A DNA stretch of 64,000 nt from Mesorhizobium_B sp035998495 (GCA_035998495.1 DASYHP010000076.1:1-64000); one strand, 5' to 3'. Counted from the stretch's first letter, positions 52,746-62,922 are shown. The notes: a model not told the origin generated them from the sequence alone. Program-made: numbers and translations.

Positions 52746-53780
52746 TCAGGTCGGGGGCGACGGCATATGCAGCGATTGAAGCTTCGAAACCGGCGTCCCC
52801 TCGATCGCCGACAGCACCGCGCGCGCGAGCTCGCGGCCCGCAAGCCGGAAATCCTCGTCCACGGTGAGGATGGCGGGACGGAACAGTTTCAGGATGGGGG
52901 TCGATTGCTTGGACACCACGTCCACGTCGCGGCCGACGACAAGGCCGGCGTCCTCGATGCCCGCGACCAGCGCCAGCGTCGCCGAGCCGCCCGAGCTCAC
53001 CACGCCGTCCGGGCGCGGCACCCGCGCCATCAGCGCGCGCGCGGCGTCCCGGATCGTTTCCATGGAGTCGTCGATGGTCACGGACCGGAAGGACGATTCG
53101 CTGAGCCCCGCCTCGGCCAGCGCCTCGGAGAAGCCGTCGCGGGTGTGCATGGCGTAGGACAGCTTGGAAGGAGGACCGAGAAGGGCCAGACGCCGCCGGC
53201 CCAGGAGGGCCAGCCGGCGCACCGCGTCGCGGGCGAAACCCGTGTTGTCGAAGTCGTGGAAGGCGTGCTCGATGGCGGTCGCCGTGCGGCCATGCGTGGC
53301 GAAGGGAAAGCCCCGCGCCGCCATGAAGCGCACCCGGCGGTCGTCGGGCTCGGTGCGCGAGATGATGACGCCGTCGGCCGAGCCTGTCTCCACCACGTAG
53401 CGAACCGGGGCAAGCGGGTCGTCCTGGGAGAAATAGGGCGTCACGATCAGGTGGTAGGGCGTGGGCGCCAGCACCTCGGCGATGCCGTAGATGATGTCGG
53501 ACACGAAGCCGCCGACCCTCTCCTCCGTGTTGACGACGAGGCTGATCACATTGGTCTTGCCCGTGCGCAGGCGCACGCCCGCGCGGTTGGGCCGGTAGCC
53601 CACCTGCGCGGCCACGAGCTTCACGCGGCGCCGCGTCTCCTCGCCGATCTCGGGCGCATCCTTCAGCGCGCGCGACACCGTGGTGACGCCGAGCCCCGTC
53701 ATGAAGGCGATCGTCTTCAGCGTCGGGCGGCCGGGCGGCGGCGCGGCGGCTTGCGTTTCGGGGATGAGGTGTCGTTCCAT
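52746..53780 (-). CDS. LacI-family transcriptional regulator
   Basis: A 344-residue repressor. The N-terminal helix-turn-helix (TLKTIAFMTGLGVTTVSRALKDAPEI, about residues 20-45) is followed by the hinge helix region and a periplasmic-binding-like sensor domain (ISLVVNTEERVGGFVSDIIYGI, DGVVSSGGSATLALVAGIED). The ATG at 53780 gives the normal length. It is divergent from the CUT1 transporter operon, and palindromes of LacI type lie on both sides of the intergenic region, so it probably represses the sugar transport genes and itself. Confidence 0.92.
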   Translation of the reverse strand: MERHLIPETQAAAPPPGRPTLKTIAFMTGLGVTTVSRALKDAPEIGEETRRRVKLVAAQVGYRPNRAGVRLRTGKTNVISLVVNTEERVGGFVSDIIYGIAEVLAPTPYHLIVTPYFSQDDPLAPVRYVVETGSADGVIISRTEPDDRRVRFMAARGFPFATHGRTATAIEHAFHDFDNTGFARDAVRRLALLGRRRLALLGPPSKLSYAMHTRDGFSEALAEAGLSESSFRSVTIDDSMETIRDAARALMARVPRPDGVVSSGGSATLALVAGIEDAGLVVGRDVDVVSKQSTPILKLFRPAILTVDEDFRLAGRELARAVLSAIEGTPVSKLQSLHMPSPPT

Positions 53781-53898
53781 CACGCTTGAACCTGTAGCCG
53801 GACCGCCTCGACGGCGGCCAGGCCGCCCGGCGCGCGCCCGCCGGTCGTGCGTTCGGCCCTGAACATCCTGCGCCTTTCCCCAACGAAGCGCAACGTTT

Positions 53899-53912
53899 CT
53901 GAAACGTTTCAG
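53899..53912. promoter_or_regulatory. LacI-type operator 1
   Basis: CTGAAACGTTTCAG is a perfect 14-bp palindrome with the central CG of LacI-family sites, 119 bases upstream of the lacI start. A CAACGTTTC half-site abuts it. Confidence 0.75.
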
Positions 53913-54079
53913 GCCGAACCCGCTCAGCGTCCGGCGGCGGCCGATGCTTCGTCTCGCGCCGGTTGCCCGGCCGACCCGCCGCCATGCTGCACCGCACTGA
54001 CAGTTTCCGGCCAAATGGACCGGCGATGGTCGGGCAAAAAGAGGCTTGCGCGGATCGGCGGCTTCGCCTAGCCTCCCAC

Positions 54080-54093
54080 CTGTAACGTTTCAG
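54080..54093. promoter_or_regulatory. LacI-type operator 2
   Basis: CTGTAACGTTTCAG differs from operator 1 by one base and lies 15 bases upstream of the binding-protein start, overlapping the likely promoter or 5' leader. The two sites are 181 bases apart and could allow repression by looping. Confidence 0.75.
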
Positions 54094-54108
54094 ATTTGGG
54101 AGGATTGG

Positions 54109-55344
54109 ATGCGTTATCGGCTTTTGGCTGGCCTGACGGGCACGGCTGCATTTGCGCTTTTGGGAGCGGCCGCGGCCGCGGAGCTGGAGGTCACGCATTG
54201 GTGGACCTCAGGTGGGGAAGCGGCGGCGGTGGCCGAATTGGCCAAGGCCTTCGACGCCACCGGTCACAAATGGATCGACGGCGCGATCGCCGGCTCGGGC
54301 GGCACGGCGCGTCCGATCATGGTCAGCCGCATCACCGGCGGCGACCCGATGGGCGCCTTCCAGTTCAACCACGGACGTCAGGCGGAGGAGCTGATCGAGG
54401 CCGGCGTGCTGCGCGACCTGACGGAACTCGCCGAGCGCGAGAAGTGGGCGGAGATCATCAAGCCCAAGAGCCTGCTCGACGCCTGCACGGTGGACGGCAA
54501 GGTTTATTGCGTGCCCGTCAACATCCATTCCCCGCAGTGGCTGTGGCTTTCCAACAAGGCCTTCGCCGATGCCGGCGTGCCGGTGCCGAAGAACTGGGAC
54601 GAGTTCGTCGCGGCCGCGCCGGCCCTGGAAAAGGCGGGCAAGATCCCTCTCGCCGTGGGCCAGCAGCCCTGGCAGACCACGACCGCCTTCCAGGTGCTGC
54701 TCACGGCGATCGCCGGGCCGGACGCCTATAACAAGGTGTTCGGCGAGAAGGACGCCGAAGTGGCCGCCGGACCCGAGATCGCCAAGGTGTTCGCGGCGGC
54801 CGACCAGGCGCGCAAGATGGCGGCCAAGTCGAACGTGCAGGAATGGAACCAGGCCACCGCGCTCGTCATCAACGGGCAGGCGGGCGGCCAGATCATGGGC
54901 GACTGGGCGCAAGGCGAGTTCCAGGTGGCCGGACAGCAGGCGGGCACCGACTACACCTGCCTGCCGGGGCTGGGCGTCAACGAGGTGATCCAGACGGGCG
55001 GCGACGCCTTCTTCTTCCCCCTGCTCGACGACCCCGAGAAGAGCAAGGCGCAGGAGGATCTCGCCTCCACCATGCTGTCCAAGGAGACGCAGGTCGCCTT
55101 TAACCTCAAGAAGGGCTCGCTGCCCGTGCGCGGCGACGTGGACCTGAACGCCGCCAATGACTGCATGAAGAAGGGCCTCGAGATCCTGGCCGAGGGCAGC
55201 ATCATCCGTTCCACCGACGAGCTGATGTCGGCCGACTCCCTCAACCAGATCAACGACCTGTTCGTGGAGTTCTTCAACGACCCCTCCATGACGCCGGAAG
55301 CCGCCCAAGCGCGCTTCGCCGAGCTCGTGGCCAGCGCCGACTGA
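54109..55344 (+). CDS. Periplasmic sugar-binding protein, CUT1 class (glucose/mannose-type)
   Basis: A 411-residue secreted protein with a signal peptide ending around AAAAAELEV (residue 24). The mature protein starts ELEVTHWWTSGGEAAAVAEL, followed by FQFNHGRQAEELIEAGVLRDLTEL, features of GtsA/GlcS-like glucose-mannose binding proteins. Two Cys pairs (ACTVDGKVYC, later CL and DC) may form disulfides. GGGAGG precedes ATG 54109. Operator 2 lies just upstream. It is the first gene of the transporter operon. Confidence 0.92.
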   Translation: MRYRLLAGLTGTAAFALLGAAAAAELEVTHWWTSGGEAAAVAELAKAFDATGHKWIDGAIAGSGGTARPIMVSRITGGDPMGAFQFNHGRQAEELIEAGVLRDLTELAEREKWAEIIKPKSLLDACTVDGKVYCVPVNIHSPQWLWLSNKAFADAGVPVPKNWDEFVAAAPALEKAGKIPLAVGQQPWQTTTAFQVLLTAIAGPDAYNKVFGEKDAEVAAGPEIAKVFAAADQARKMAAKSNVQEWNQATALVINGQAGGQIMGDWAQGEFQVAGQQAGTDYTCLPGLGVNEVIQTGGDAFFFPLLDDPEKSKAQEDLASTMLSKETQVAFNLKKGSLPVRGDVDLNAANDCMKKGLEILAEGSIIRSTDELMSADSLNQINDLFVEFFNDPSMTPEAAQARFAELVASAD

Positions 55345-55444
55345 TCCGGCTTCGGGTCCGCGCTTCCGCGCGGGCCCTCCCGCCCCTCGGGCAGCGCCCC
55401 GTTGCCGGCTCCTCGCGGCGGCAAAGTTGGCGCGGCCCGCCCGG

Positions 55445-55483
55445 CGGACGGCCGGACCTGTCTTCCTCCGGGTCGGCCGTCCG
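55445..55483 (+). terminator. Hairpin between binding protein and permease genes
   Basis: A perfect 10-bp stem (CGGACGGCCG/CGGCCGTCCG) with a 19-base loop lies 100 bases after the binding-protein stop. Probably a partial terminator or mRNA stabiliser giving more binding protein than membrane components. A 17-base direct repeat GCGCGCCTTCCGGGCAA (55506 and 55546) follows in the same gap. Confidence 0.55.
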
Positions 55484-55618
55484 TCCTAGCCCGCGCGGCA
55501 CCTGTGCGCGCCTTCCGGGCAAGACGAGCCCTAAGCAGTGCTTGAGCGCGCCTTCCGGGCAAAGAACAAGAGCCGGTTCCGCGCCAGCAGAAGCGGCACG
55601 GGACGCGTGGAGACCGCC

Positions 55619-56518
55619 ATGCCTTCTGCCCGATCCGGCCGGCCCAGCCCGCTGTCGCGGAACCTCGCCGCCAAGATCGCGTCCATCCCGATGATCCTGA
55701 CGGCTCTCGTCGTCTTCGTGGGCGGCACGGCCTGGACCGTGCTCTACTCCTTCACCGACTCCAAACTCCTGCCGCGCCTGCGCTTCGTCGGGCTGGAGCA
55801 GTATGAGCGCCTGTGGGCCGCCCCGCGCTGGCTCGTCGCCGTCGAGAACCTCGCGGTCTATGGCGCGCTGTCGCTGGTCTTCAGCCTCGTCGTCGGCTTC
55901 CTGCTCGCGGCGCTCCTCGACCAGAAGATCCGCTTCGAGGACGCGTTCCGCACGATCTTCCTCTACCCCTTCGCGCTGTCCTTCATCGTCACGGGGCTGG
56001 TCTGGCAGTGGGTCCTCAACCCCGACTTCGGCCTGCAGGGGATCGTGCGCAGCCTGGGGTGGGAAAGCTTCTCCTTCGACCCGCTCTACAACCCCGACAT
56101 CGTCATCTACGGCATCCTGATCGCCGGCTTGTGGCAGGGCACGGGGCTCGTGATGTGCCTGATGCTGGCGGGCCTGCGCGGCATCGACGAGGACATCTGG
56201 AAGGCCGCCCGCGTGGACGGCATCCCGACCTGGAAGACCTATCTCCTCATCGTCATTCCAATGATGCGGCCGGTCTTCGTCACCACGCTCGTGCTGATCG
56301 CCTCGGGCATCGTGCGGCTTTACGACCTTGTCGTGGCGCAGACCTCCGGCGGGCCGGGCATCGCCTCGGAAGTGCCGGCGAAATATGTCTATGACTACAT
56401 GTTCCTGGCCCAGAACCTCGGCCAGGGTTTCGCCGCCTCCACCATGATGCTGCTGACGGTGGCCATCATCGTGGTGCCCTGGGCCTATCTCGAATTCGGA
56501 GGGCGGCGGCGTGTCTAA
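55619..56518 (+). CDS. Sugar ABC transporter permease, CUT1 (MalF/GtsB-like)
   Basis: A 299-residue inner-membrane permease with six helices, the first around residues 20-45 (IPMILTALVVFVGGTAWTVL). The EAA loop reads DIWKAARVDGIPTWKTYLLIVIP. GGAG lies before ATG 55619. It overlaps the second permease gene by 8 bases, so they form a heterodimeric channel. Confidence 0.92.
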   Translation: MPSARSGRPSPLSRNLAAKIASIPMILTALVVFVGGTAWTVLYSFTDSKLLPRLRFVGLEQYERLWAAPRWLVAVENLAVYGALSLVFSLVVGFLLAALLDQKIRFEDAFRTIFLYPFALSFIVTGLVWQWVLNPDFGLQGIVRSLGWESFSFDPLYNPDIVIYGILIAGLWQGTGLVMCLMLAGLRGIDEDIWKAARVDGIPTWKTYLLIVIPMMRPVFVTTLVLIASGIVRLYDLVVAQTSGGPGIASEVPAKYVYDYMFLAQNLGQGFAASTMMLLTVAIIVVPWAYLEFGGRRRV

Positions 56519-57452
56519 CGTGGGCGCTCTCAACGCGGCGGCGGCCAGCTTCGATGCGGTGGCCCGCGATGCCGTGGGGCCGCGCGGCGCGCGCCCGCGG
56601 AAAACCTTCTCGCGGCGCAACGTCTTCCTCTACGGCGCGCTGGCGCTGGCCGCCCTCTATTACCTCCTGCCGCTTTACGTGATGGTCGTCACCTCGCTCA
56701 AGGGCATGCCGGAGATCCGGCTCGGCAACATCTTCTCGCCGCCCGTCGAGATCACCTTCGAGCCCTGGGCGAAGGCCTGGGCCACCGCCTGCACGGGGCT
56801 CAACTGCGATGGGCTTTCCCGCGGCTTCTGGAACTCCGTGCGGATCACCGTGCCGTCCGTGATCGCCTCCATCGCGGTGGCCTCCGTCAACGGCTATGCG
56901 CTCGCCAACTGGCGCTTCAAGGGCGCCGACACCTTCTTCACCATCCTGATCGTGGGCGCCTTCATCCCCTATCAGGTGATGATCTACCCCCTCGTCATCG
57001 TGCTTCGGGAAATCGGGCTCTACGGCTCGCTTTGGGGGCTCGTGATCGTGCACTCCATCTTCGGGATGCCGATCCTGACGCTGCTCTTCCGCAACTACTT
57101 CGCCTCAGTGCCCGAAGAGCTTTTCAAGGCGGCGCGGGTGGACGGCGCTGGTTTCTGGGGCATCTACTTCAAGATCATGATGCCCATGAGCCTGCCGATC
57201 TTCGTCGTGGCCGTGATCATCCAGGTCACGGGAATCTGGAACGACTTCCTGTTCGGCGTGATCTACACGCGGCCCGAGAGCTATCCTATGACCGTTCAGC
57301 TCAACAACATCGTCAACACCACCATGGGCGTGAAGGAGTACAACGTGAACATGGCGGCCACGATCCTGACCGGCCTGGTCCCGCTCGTGATCTATTTCCT
57401 GTCGGGGAAACTCTTCGTCCGCGGCATCGCCGCCGGCGCGGTGAAGGGCTGA
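56511..57452 (+). CDS. Sugar ABC transporter permease, CUT1 (MalG/GtsC-like)
   Basis: A 313-residue inner-membrane permease with a cytoplasmic N-terminal tail of about 35 residues and six helices. The EAA loop reads ELFKAARVDGAGFWGIYFKIMMP. A Cys-containing periplasmic segment TACTGLNCDGLSRGFWNSV is characteristic of glucose-type members. The start is GTG, overlapping the previous gene. Confidence 0.92.
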   Translation: MSNVGALNAAAASFDAVARDAVGPRGARPRKTFSRRNVFLYGALALAALYYLLPLYVMVVTSLKGMPEIRLGNIFSPPVEITFEPWAKAWATACTGLNCDGLSRGFWNSVRITVPSVIASIAVASVNGYALANWRFKGADTFFTILIVGAFIPYQVMIYPLVIVLREIGLYGSLWGLVIVHSIFGMPILTLLFRNYFASVPEELFKAARVDGAGFWGIYFKIMMPMSLPIFVVAVIIQVTGIWNDFLFGVIYTRPESYPMTVQLNNIVNTTMGVKEYNVNMAATILTGLVPLVIYFLSGKLFVRGIAAGAVKG

Positions 57453-57457
57453 CGGCG

Positions 57458-58555
<1,098 letters not shown>

Positions 58556-58581
58556 CGTTTTCCAAACCTGAGGATACTGAA

Positions 58582-59328
58582 ATGGACTGGTCTTTTCAGC
58601 TCTACAGCGCGCGCAATTTTCAGCCCTGGGACAAGGTGCTCGACCTGCTCGGCCGGCTCGGCTACCGGCAGGTCGAGGGTTTTGCCGGCGTCTATGGCGA
58701 TCTTGCTGGACTGAAAGCCGGGATGGACCGCAACGGGCTCGCCATGCCCACGGGCCATTTATCGCTCGACATGCTGGAGAGCGACTTCGATGGCGCGCGC
58801 CGGATCGCGGACGCGCTGGGCATCAAAACCATGATCTGCCCGCACATCACGGCCGATCAGCGACCTGACGACGCCGCGGGCTGGCGCGGCTTCGGCGAGC
58901 GGCTAGCGAAGGTGGACGAGAAGGCCAAGGCCGGCGGCTACGATTTCGCCTGGCACAACCATGACTTCGAGTTCGCCGCCCTGCCCGACGGCTCCCTGCC
59001 CATGACGCACATCCTGGAAGGGGCGCCCGAGATCGGCTGGGAGATCGACGTGGCCTGGGTGGTCAAGGGCGGGGGCGAGCCTTCCACCTGGATCGAGAAA
59101 TGGGGCGATCGCATCCTGGCCGTTCATGTGAAGGACATCGCCCAACCCGGCCAGGGGCTTGACGAGGACGGCTGGTCGGATGTGGGACACGGCACCCTGC
59201 CCTGGCGCGACCTCGTGCAGGAACTGCGTGGCTGGAGCCGGGCCCGCTTCTTCATCATGGAGCAGGACAACCCCAACGACATCGAGCGCTTTGCCCGGCG
59301 CTCCATCGAAGCGGCCCGGAATTTCTGA
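58582..59328 (+). CDS. Sugar phosphate isomerase/epimerase (xylose isomerase-like TIM barrel)
   Basis: A 248-residue metal-dependent TIM-barrel enzyme of the AP-endonuclease-2/IolE-like family. Motifs include GLAMPTGHLSLDML, YDFAWHNHDFEF (His and Glu metal ligands), IGWEIDVAWVV (Glu, Asp) and ILAVHVKDI (His). Members epimerise or isomerise keto-sugars and inositol derivatives. It lies 26 bases after the ATPase gene and 7 bases before the dehydrogenase gene, so it is in the transport operon. The substrate is not determined. Confidence 0.88.
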   Translation: MDWSFQLYSARNFQPWDKVLDLLGRLGYRQVEGFAGVYGDLAGLKAGMDRNGLAMPTGHLSLDMLESDFDGARRIADALGIKTMICPHITADQRPDDAAGWRGFGERLAKVDEKAKAGGYDFAWHNHDFEFAALPDGSLPMTHILEGAPEIGWEIDVAWVVKGGGEPSTWIEKWGDRILAVHVKDIAQPGQGLDEDGWSDVGHGTLPWRDLVQELRGWSRARFFIMEQDNPNDIERFARRSIEAARNF

Positions 59329-59335
59329 GGATTTG

Positions 59336-60520
59336 ATGATGGCAAGGACGCAAGAAGAGCCCATCCTCGGCGTGGGCGTGATCGGCTGCGGCAACATCTC
59401 GGCCGCCTATTTCGGCCTGTCGCCGATGTTCCGCGGTTTCGAGATGCGCGCCGGCGCGGACGTGAACATGGCTACGGCCGAAGCGCGGGCGAAGGAGTTC
59501 GCCGTGGCGGCCGAGACCGTGGACGGGCTTCTGGCCCGCGATGACATCGACATCGTGGTCAACTTGACCGTGCCTGCCGCCCATTACGAGGTGTCCCGGC
59601 GGGCACTCGAAGCGGGCAAGCACGTCTACTCCGAAAAGCCGTTCGTGCTCTCGCTCGACGAAGGGCTGGAGATCCAGAAGCTCGCGAACGCCAAGGGCCT
59701 GCGCGTGGGCTCGGCCCCCGATACCTTTCTGGGCGGCGCGCATCAGCTCGCGCGCGAGCTCATCGACTCGGGGAAGCTCGGCAAGATCACCGGCGGTACC
59801 GCTCATGTGCTCAGCCACGGCATGGAGCACTGGCACCCCAACCCCGACTTCTTCTTCCAGCCGGGCGGCGGGCCGATCCTTGACCTCGGACCCTATTACA
59901 TCACGAACCTGATCCAACTCATCGGCCCGGTGCGGCGCGTGGCGGCGCTCGCCACCACGCCGGCCAAGGAGCGGACCATCACCTCGCAGCCGCGCCACGG
60001 CGAAAAAATTTCGGTGGCGACGCCCACCAGTTTTCAGGCGCTGCTGGAATTCGCCAATGGCGCGGCCGTGTCGCTGGCCGCGAGCTGGGATGTCTGGGCG
60101 CACGGTCACGCGCCCATGGAGCTTTACGGCGAGGAGGGGACGCTGTTCGTGCCCGACCCAAACTTCTTCGGCGGCGAGGTGCGTTTTTCCAGGCGCGACA
60201 AGCCGGTCAAATCGATGCCAAGATGGGAGCATCCCTTCTCCGTGCCCAACCAGAAGCACAAGGCGGGCATGATGGCCAACTACCGCACGGCCGGCTTGGC
60301 CGACATGGCTCTGGCCATTCGGGAAGGCCGTCCGCACCGCTGTTCGCTGGAACTCGCGCTGCACGCGATCGAAGTGATGACGGCGATCCTGCGCTCGGGC
60401 GAGGAGGGCCAGTTCGTCGGCATGCAGACCACCTGCGAGCGGCCCCAAGCGCTCGGACCAAAGGAGGCTGCGGCGCTCCTCCGGGCCAACGCTGCTTCGA
60501 AAGGCGCACGGCGAACCTAA
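59336..60520 (+). CDS. Gfo/Idh/MocA family oxidoreductase
   Basis: A 394-residue NAD(P)-dependent dehydrogenase. The Rossmann motif GVGVIGCGNISAAYF lies at residues 12-26, the EKP motif in VYSEKPFVLS and the catalytic-region segment GGGPILDLGPYYITNLI in the C-terminal domain. The family oxidises sugars and inositols at ring carbons; the neighbouring isomerase often acts on the keto product. GAGG precedes ATG 59336. It is the last gene of the sugar operon; a strong hairpin follows. Confidence 0.9.
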   Translation: MMARTQEEPILGVGVIGCGNISAAYFGLSPMFRGFEMRAGADVNMATAEARAKEFAVAAETVDGLLARDDIDIVVNLTVPAAHYEVSRRALEAGKHVYSEKPFVLSLDEGLEIQKLANAKGLRVGSAPDTFLGGAHQLARELIDSGKLGKITGGTAHVLSHGMEHWHPNPDFFFQPGGGPILDLGPYYITNLIQLIGPVRRVAALATTPAKERTITSQPRHGEKISVATPTSFQALLEFANGAAVSLAASWDVWAHGHAPMELYGEEGTLFVPDPNFFGGEVRFSRRDKPVKSMPRWEHPFSVPNQKHKAGMMANYRTAGLADMALAIREGRPHRCSLELALHAIEVMTAILRSGEEGQFVGMQTTCERPQALGPKEAAALLRANAASKGARRT

Positions 60521-60588
60521 GGCGACGTGATGCGAAGCGTTTCGCCATCGTGAATTCGGGGAAACCCTGGGCGTCGGGAACGGAAAGA

Positions 60589-60613
60589 CCCAGCCGGATC
60601 AGAGCCGGCTGGG
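60589..60613. terminator. Hairpin terminator between convergent sugar operon and min genes
   Basis: A perfect 9-bp stem (CCCAGCCGG/CCGGCTGGG) with a 7-base loop, preceded by GGAAAGA and placed between the convergent dehydrogenase and minE stops. It can serve both strands. Confidence 0.7.
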
Positions 60614-60662
60614 CTTACGGATGGCGGCGAATAGATGCCTTCAAGGGCGGGTAGGCCCCTTG

Positions 60663-61013
60663 CTATGCTGCATCCTTTGCGACCGCTGCGCCTTTCGCGA
60701 CCGCGGCATCTTTGGCGACTGCTACGTCCTTGGCAGCCGCTGCATCCTTCGCGGCCGTCGCGACCGCGCCTAGATTGGGGATCTGGATGTCGATCTCCAG
60801 GGTGGACATCCGCTCGCCGCGGTCCATGGCGATCTGCACCTGCTCCTGATCGATCTTCACATGCTTGGCGATCACGGCCATGATCTCCTCGCGCAGGATC
60901 GCGACGAGATCGGGCTGGTCGCGGTTCTTGCGCTCATAGGCGAGCAGCACCTGGAGGCGCTCGCGCGCCACAGGCGCGCTGCCGCGACGCTTGAAGAAAT
61001 CCAACAGGTTCAT
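60663..61013 (-). CDS. minE: Cell division topological specificity factor MinE with repeat tail
   Basis: A 116-residue protein. Residues 1-80 are normal MinE: membrane-targeting MNLLDFFKRR, the anti-MinCD helix (RERLQVLLAYERKN) and the dimerisation strands (STLEIDIQIP). Residues 81-116 form an extra tail of five hexapeptides close to (V/A)AKDAA. Typical MinE is about 85-90 residues. MinE drives pole-to-pole oscillation of MinCD and places the division site at midcell. It overlaps minD by 4 bases (ATGA). Confidence 0.93.
   Translation of the reverse strand: MNLLDFFKRRGSAPVARERLQVLLAYERKNRDQPDLVAILREEIMAVIAKHVKIDQEQVQIAMDRGERMSTLEIDIQIPNLGAVATAAKDAAAAKDVAVAKDAAVAKGAAVAKDAA
60666..60755. repeat. 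18-bp tandem repeats encoding the MinE tail
   Basis: Five imperfect 18-bp units encode the hexapeptides AAKDAA, AAKDVA, VAKDAA, VAKGAA and VAKDAA (residues 87-116). The DNA units vary at third positions, so the repeat is not a fresh duplication. Confidence 0.8.
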
Positions 61014-61834
61014 GCTGCTGCCCTCCGTCCCAGGAGCCGATCGAAGAAACCTCTCTTTTCCATGAGCGGCACGGCCACCGGCAGACTGCTCTCGCCCCCA
61101 AGCCTCTTCGCGGCTTCCACATAGGCTCGCGCGGCTGCGTTCGTGGGTTCGCTCAAAGTCACGGGCGCGCCCACATTGGAGGCGCGCAGCACCCCTTGAT
61201 TCTCCGGAATGATGCCGAGCAAGGGCGTGGACAGGATTTCGAGGACGTCGGCGATGGAAAGCATCTCGCCGCGAGCGGCACGCGCCGCGTCGAAGCGCGT
61301 GACGAGGATGTGCTTGGCGACGCTCTCGCCCTTCTCGGCCTTTGCCGTCTTGGAGTCGAGCAGGCCGATGATGCGGTCGGAGTCGCGCACCGAGCTCACT
61401 TCCGGGTTGGTGACGATGACCGCCTCGTCGGCGAAGCGCATGGCGAGCTGGGCGCCCCGCTCGATGCCCGCCGGGCTGTCGCAGAACACATAGTCGAATT
61501 TTTCGCGCAGCTTGCCGATCACGCTCGCCACGCCATCCTCGGTGAGCGCGTCCTTGTCGCGCGTCTGCGAGGCGGGCAGGAGGAAAAGGGTCTCGACCCG
61601 CTTGTCGCGGATCAGCGCCTGGCTGAGCTTGGCCGTGCCCTGCGTCACGTTGATGAGGTCGAAGACCACGCGCCGCTCGGCTCCCATGATGAGGTCGAGA
61701 TTGCGCAAGCCGACGTCGAAGTCGATCAGCGCCACCTTTTTGCCGGTCTGCGCGATCGCAGCCCCGAGCGCGGCCGTGGACGTCGTCTTGCCGACGCCCC
61801 CCTTGCCGGATGTGACGACCACCACCTTGCCCAT
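61010..61834 (-). CDS. minD: Septum site-determining ATPase MinD
   Basis: A 274-residue ParA-type ATPase with the deviant Walker A GKGGVGKTT near the N-terminus, switch I segment ALIDFDVGLRNLDLIMG, and the C-terminal amphipathic membrane helix KRGFFDRLLGRRAAA. It recruits MinC to the membrane and is displaced by MinE. It follows minC after 21 bases and overlaps minE. Confidence 0.95.
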   Translation of the reverse strand: MGKVVVVTSGKGGVGKTTSTAALGAAIAQTGKKVALIDFDVGLRNLDLIMGAERRVVFDLINVTQGTAKLSQALIRDKRVETLFLLPASQTRDKDALTEDGVASVIGKLREKFDYVFCDSPAGIERGAQLAMRFADEAVIVTNPEVSSVRDSDRIIGLLDSKTAKAEKGESVAKHILVTRFDAARAARGEMLSIADVLEILSTPLLGIIPENQGVLRASNVGAPVTLSEPTNAAARAYVEAAKRLGGESSLPVAVPLMEKRGFFDRLLGRRAAA

Positions 61835-61855
61835 GTTCGTTTTTCTCCGATCTTG

Positions 61856-62581
61856 TCAGTTGAGCGCCGCGACTTGGATGACGCCGTTCTCCAGAAAGGC
61901 CTGGATCGGCTTGCCGCGCGACGCGGGCTCCATGTCCTCGGCCGTGCGATACCAGCCGTCCACGGCGAGCAGCTCGGCTTCGTTCTTGCGGCAGAAGATG
62001 CGCGCCTCGCGATTTCCCGTGGCGCCGGCCAGCACGCTTCCGCGCAGCGTGCCATAGACGTGGACGGATCCCCCCGCGATGATCTCGGACCCCGACGCCG
62101 TCGAGCCCAGCACGATCACATCGCCATGCGGGTGAAAGATCGACTGGCCCGAGCGGACGGGCGACCGGATCATCAGCGAGTTGGAAGCCGGCGTTTCGTC
62201 CGCCTTGGCGGGCGAGGCGGGCTTTGCATCCTCGTCCGACTTGGCCTGCCTTTCCTCGAAGATCGTCTTCTTGGCCCCGACCAGCAGGGGGGGCAGACCG
62301 GGGCCGAGGGCCTCCATGCCGTCGGCCTCGATCGCATAGACCCGGATTCCGCGATCGGCGAGTTGCACCACCAGGCCCTGAACGTCGCCCGCATCCGGAT
62401 CAAGGGTGTTCAGATCGAGCACAACCGGGCGACCGGCGAAGAAGCCTGGAGAGTTCTCGATCCAGTGGTCCAGGCGCTGCAGCCAATCCTCGAGCGGCGC
62501 TTCGGGCGTGAGCGAGAAGGCCACGAACGAGCGGGCGCGAAAGCGAACGGATTTCTTCTGGACGGGAGCGACGCTGGTCAC
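61856..62581 (-). CDS. minC: Septum site-determining protein MinC
   Basis: A 241-residue inhibitor of FtsZ assembly. The N-terminal domain (about residues 10-100) ends in a linker rich in Lys, Ala and Glu. The C-terminal beta-helix domain has RSGQSIFHPHGDVIVLGSTA and GGSVHVYGTLRGSVLAG, the typical MinC_C pattern that binds MinD. It is the first gene of the minCDE operon. Confidence 0.93.
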   Translation of the reverse strand: MTSVAPVQKKSVRFRARSFVAFSLTPEAPLEDWLQRLDHWIENSPGFFAGRPVVLDLNTLDPDAGDVQGLVVQLADRGIRVYAIEADGMEALGPGLPPLLVGAKKTIFEERQAKSDEDAKPASPAKADETPASNSLMIRSPVRSGQSIFHPHGDVIVLGSTASGSEIIAGGSVHVYGTLRGSVLAGATGNREARIFCRKNEAELLAVDGWYRTAEDMEPASRGKPIQAFLENGVIQVAALN

Positions 62582-62922
62582 AAAATGCGGTCCTTACCGA
62601 TTTGTTAAAGCTAGGTCCGGTATGGTTAACAGGACGTAAACCACTCCCTCTGTCTTGAACGCCGAAGCTTGCCTGGACCCTTCGGCCGCGCTTGAGCGAT
62701 GGCGGCGTTCACCTGCCGCGCCGGTGGTTGAGACGAAGACGCAGCCGCCCGTCTGCTTGCCTCAGACGCAAGGATCAGAATCCGACCGAGTTCGCGGCGA
62801 CGAGTCGAGCTGCGTCGTTCAAGCCGCCGGAAGTCAAGACTGCTACGCGTCGACGGAGGATGTCGGTCCGGCTGTTGGCGAGCGCACCGTCCACGTTCCG
62901 GGCGCCTGGCCAGTGAACACGG
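62582..62922. other. 341-base region upstream of minC
   Basis: It must contain the minC promoter; AT-richer sequence with TTGTTAAAG and GGTTAAC lies at 62600-62630. No other gene, RNA or repeat was recognised, and the open frames here have no support. Confidence 0.5.

Noticed and set aside
55506..55562. Attachment site formed by the 17-base direct repeat GCGCGCCTTCCGGGCAA
   Set aside because: The copies are only 40 bases apart, with no integrase nearby; a local duplication is simpler.
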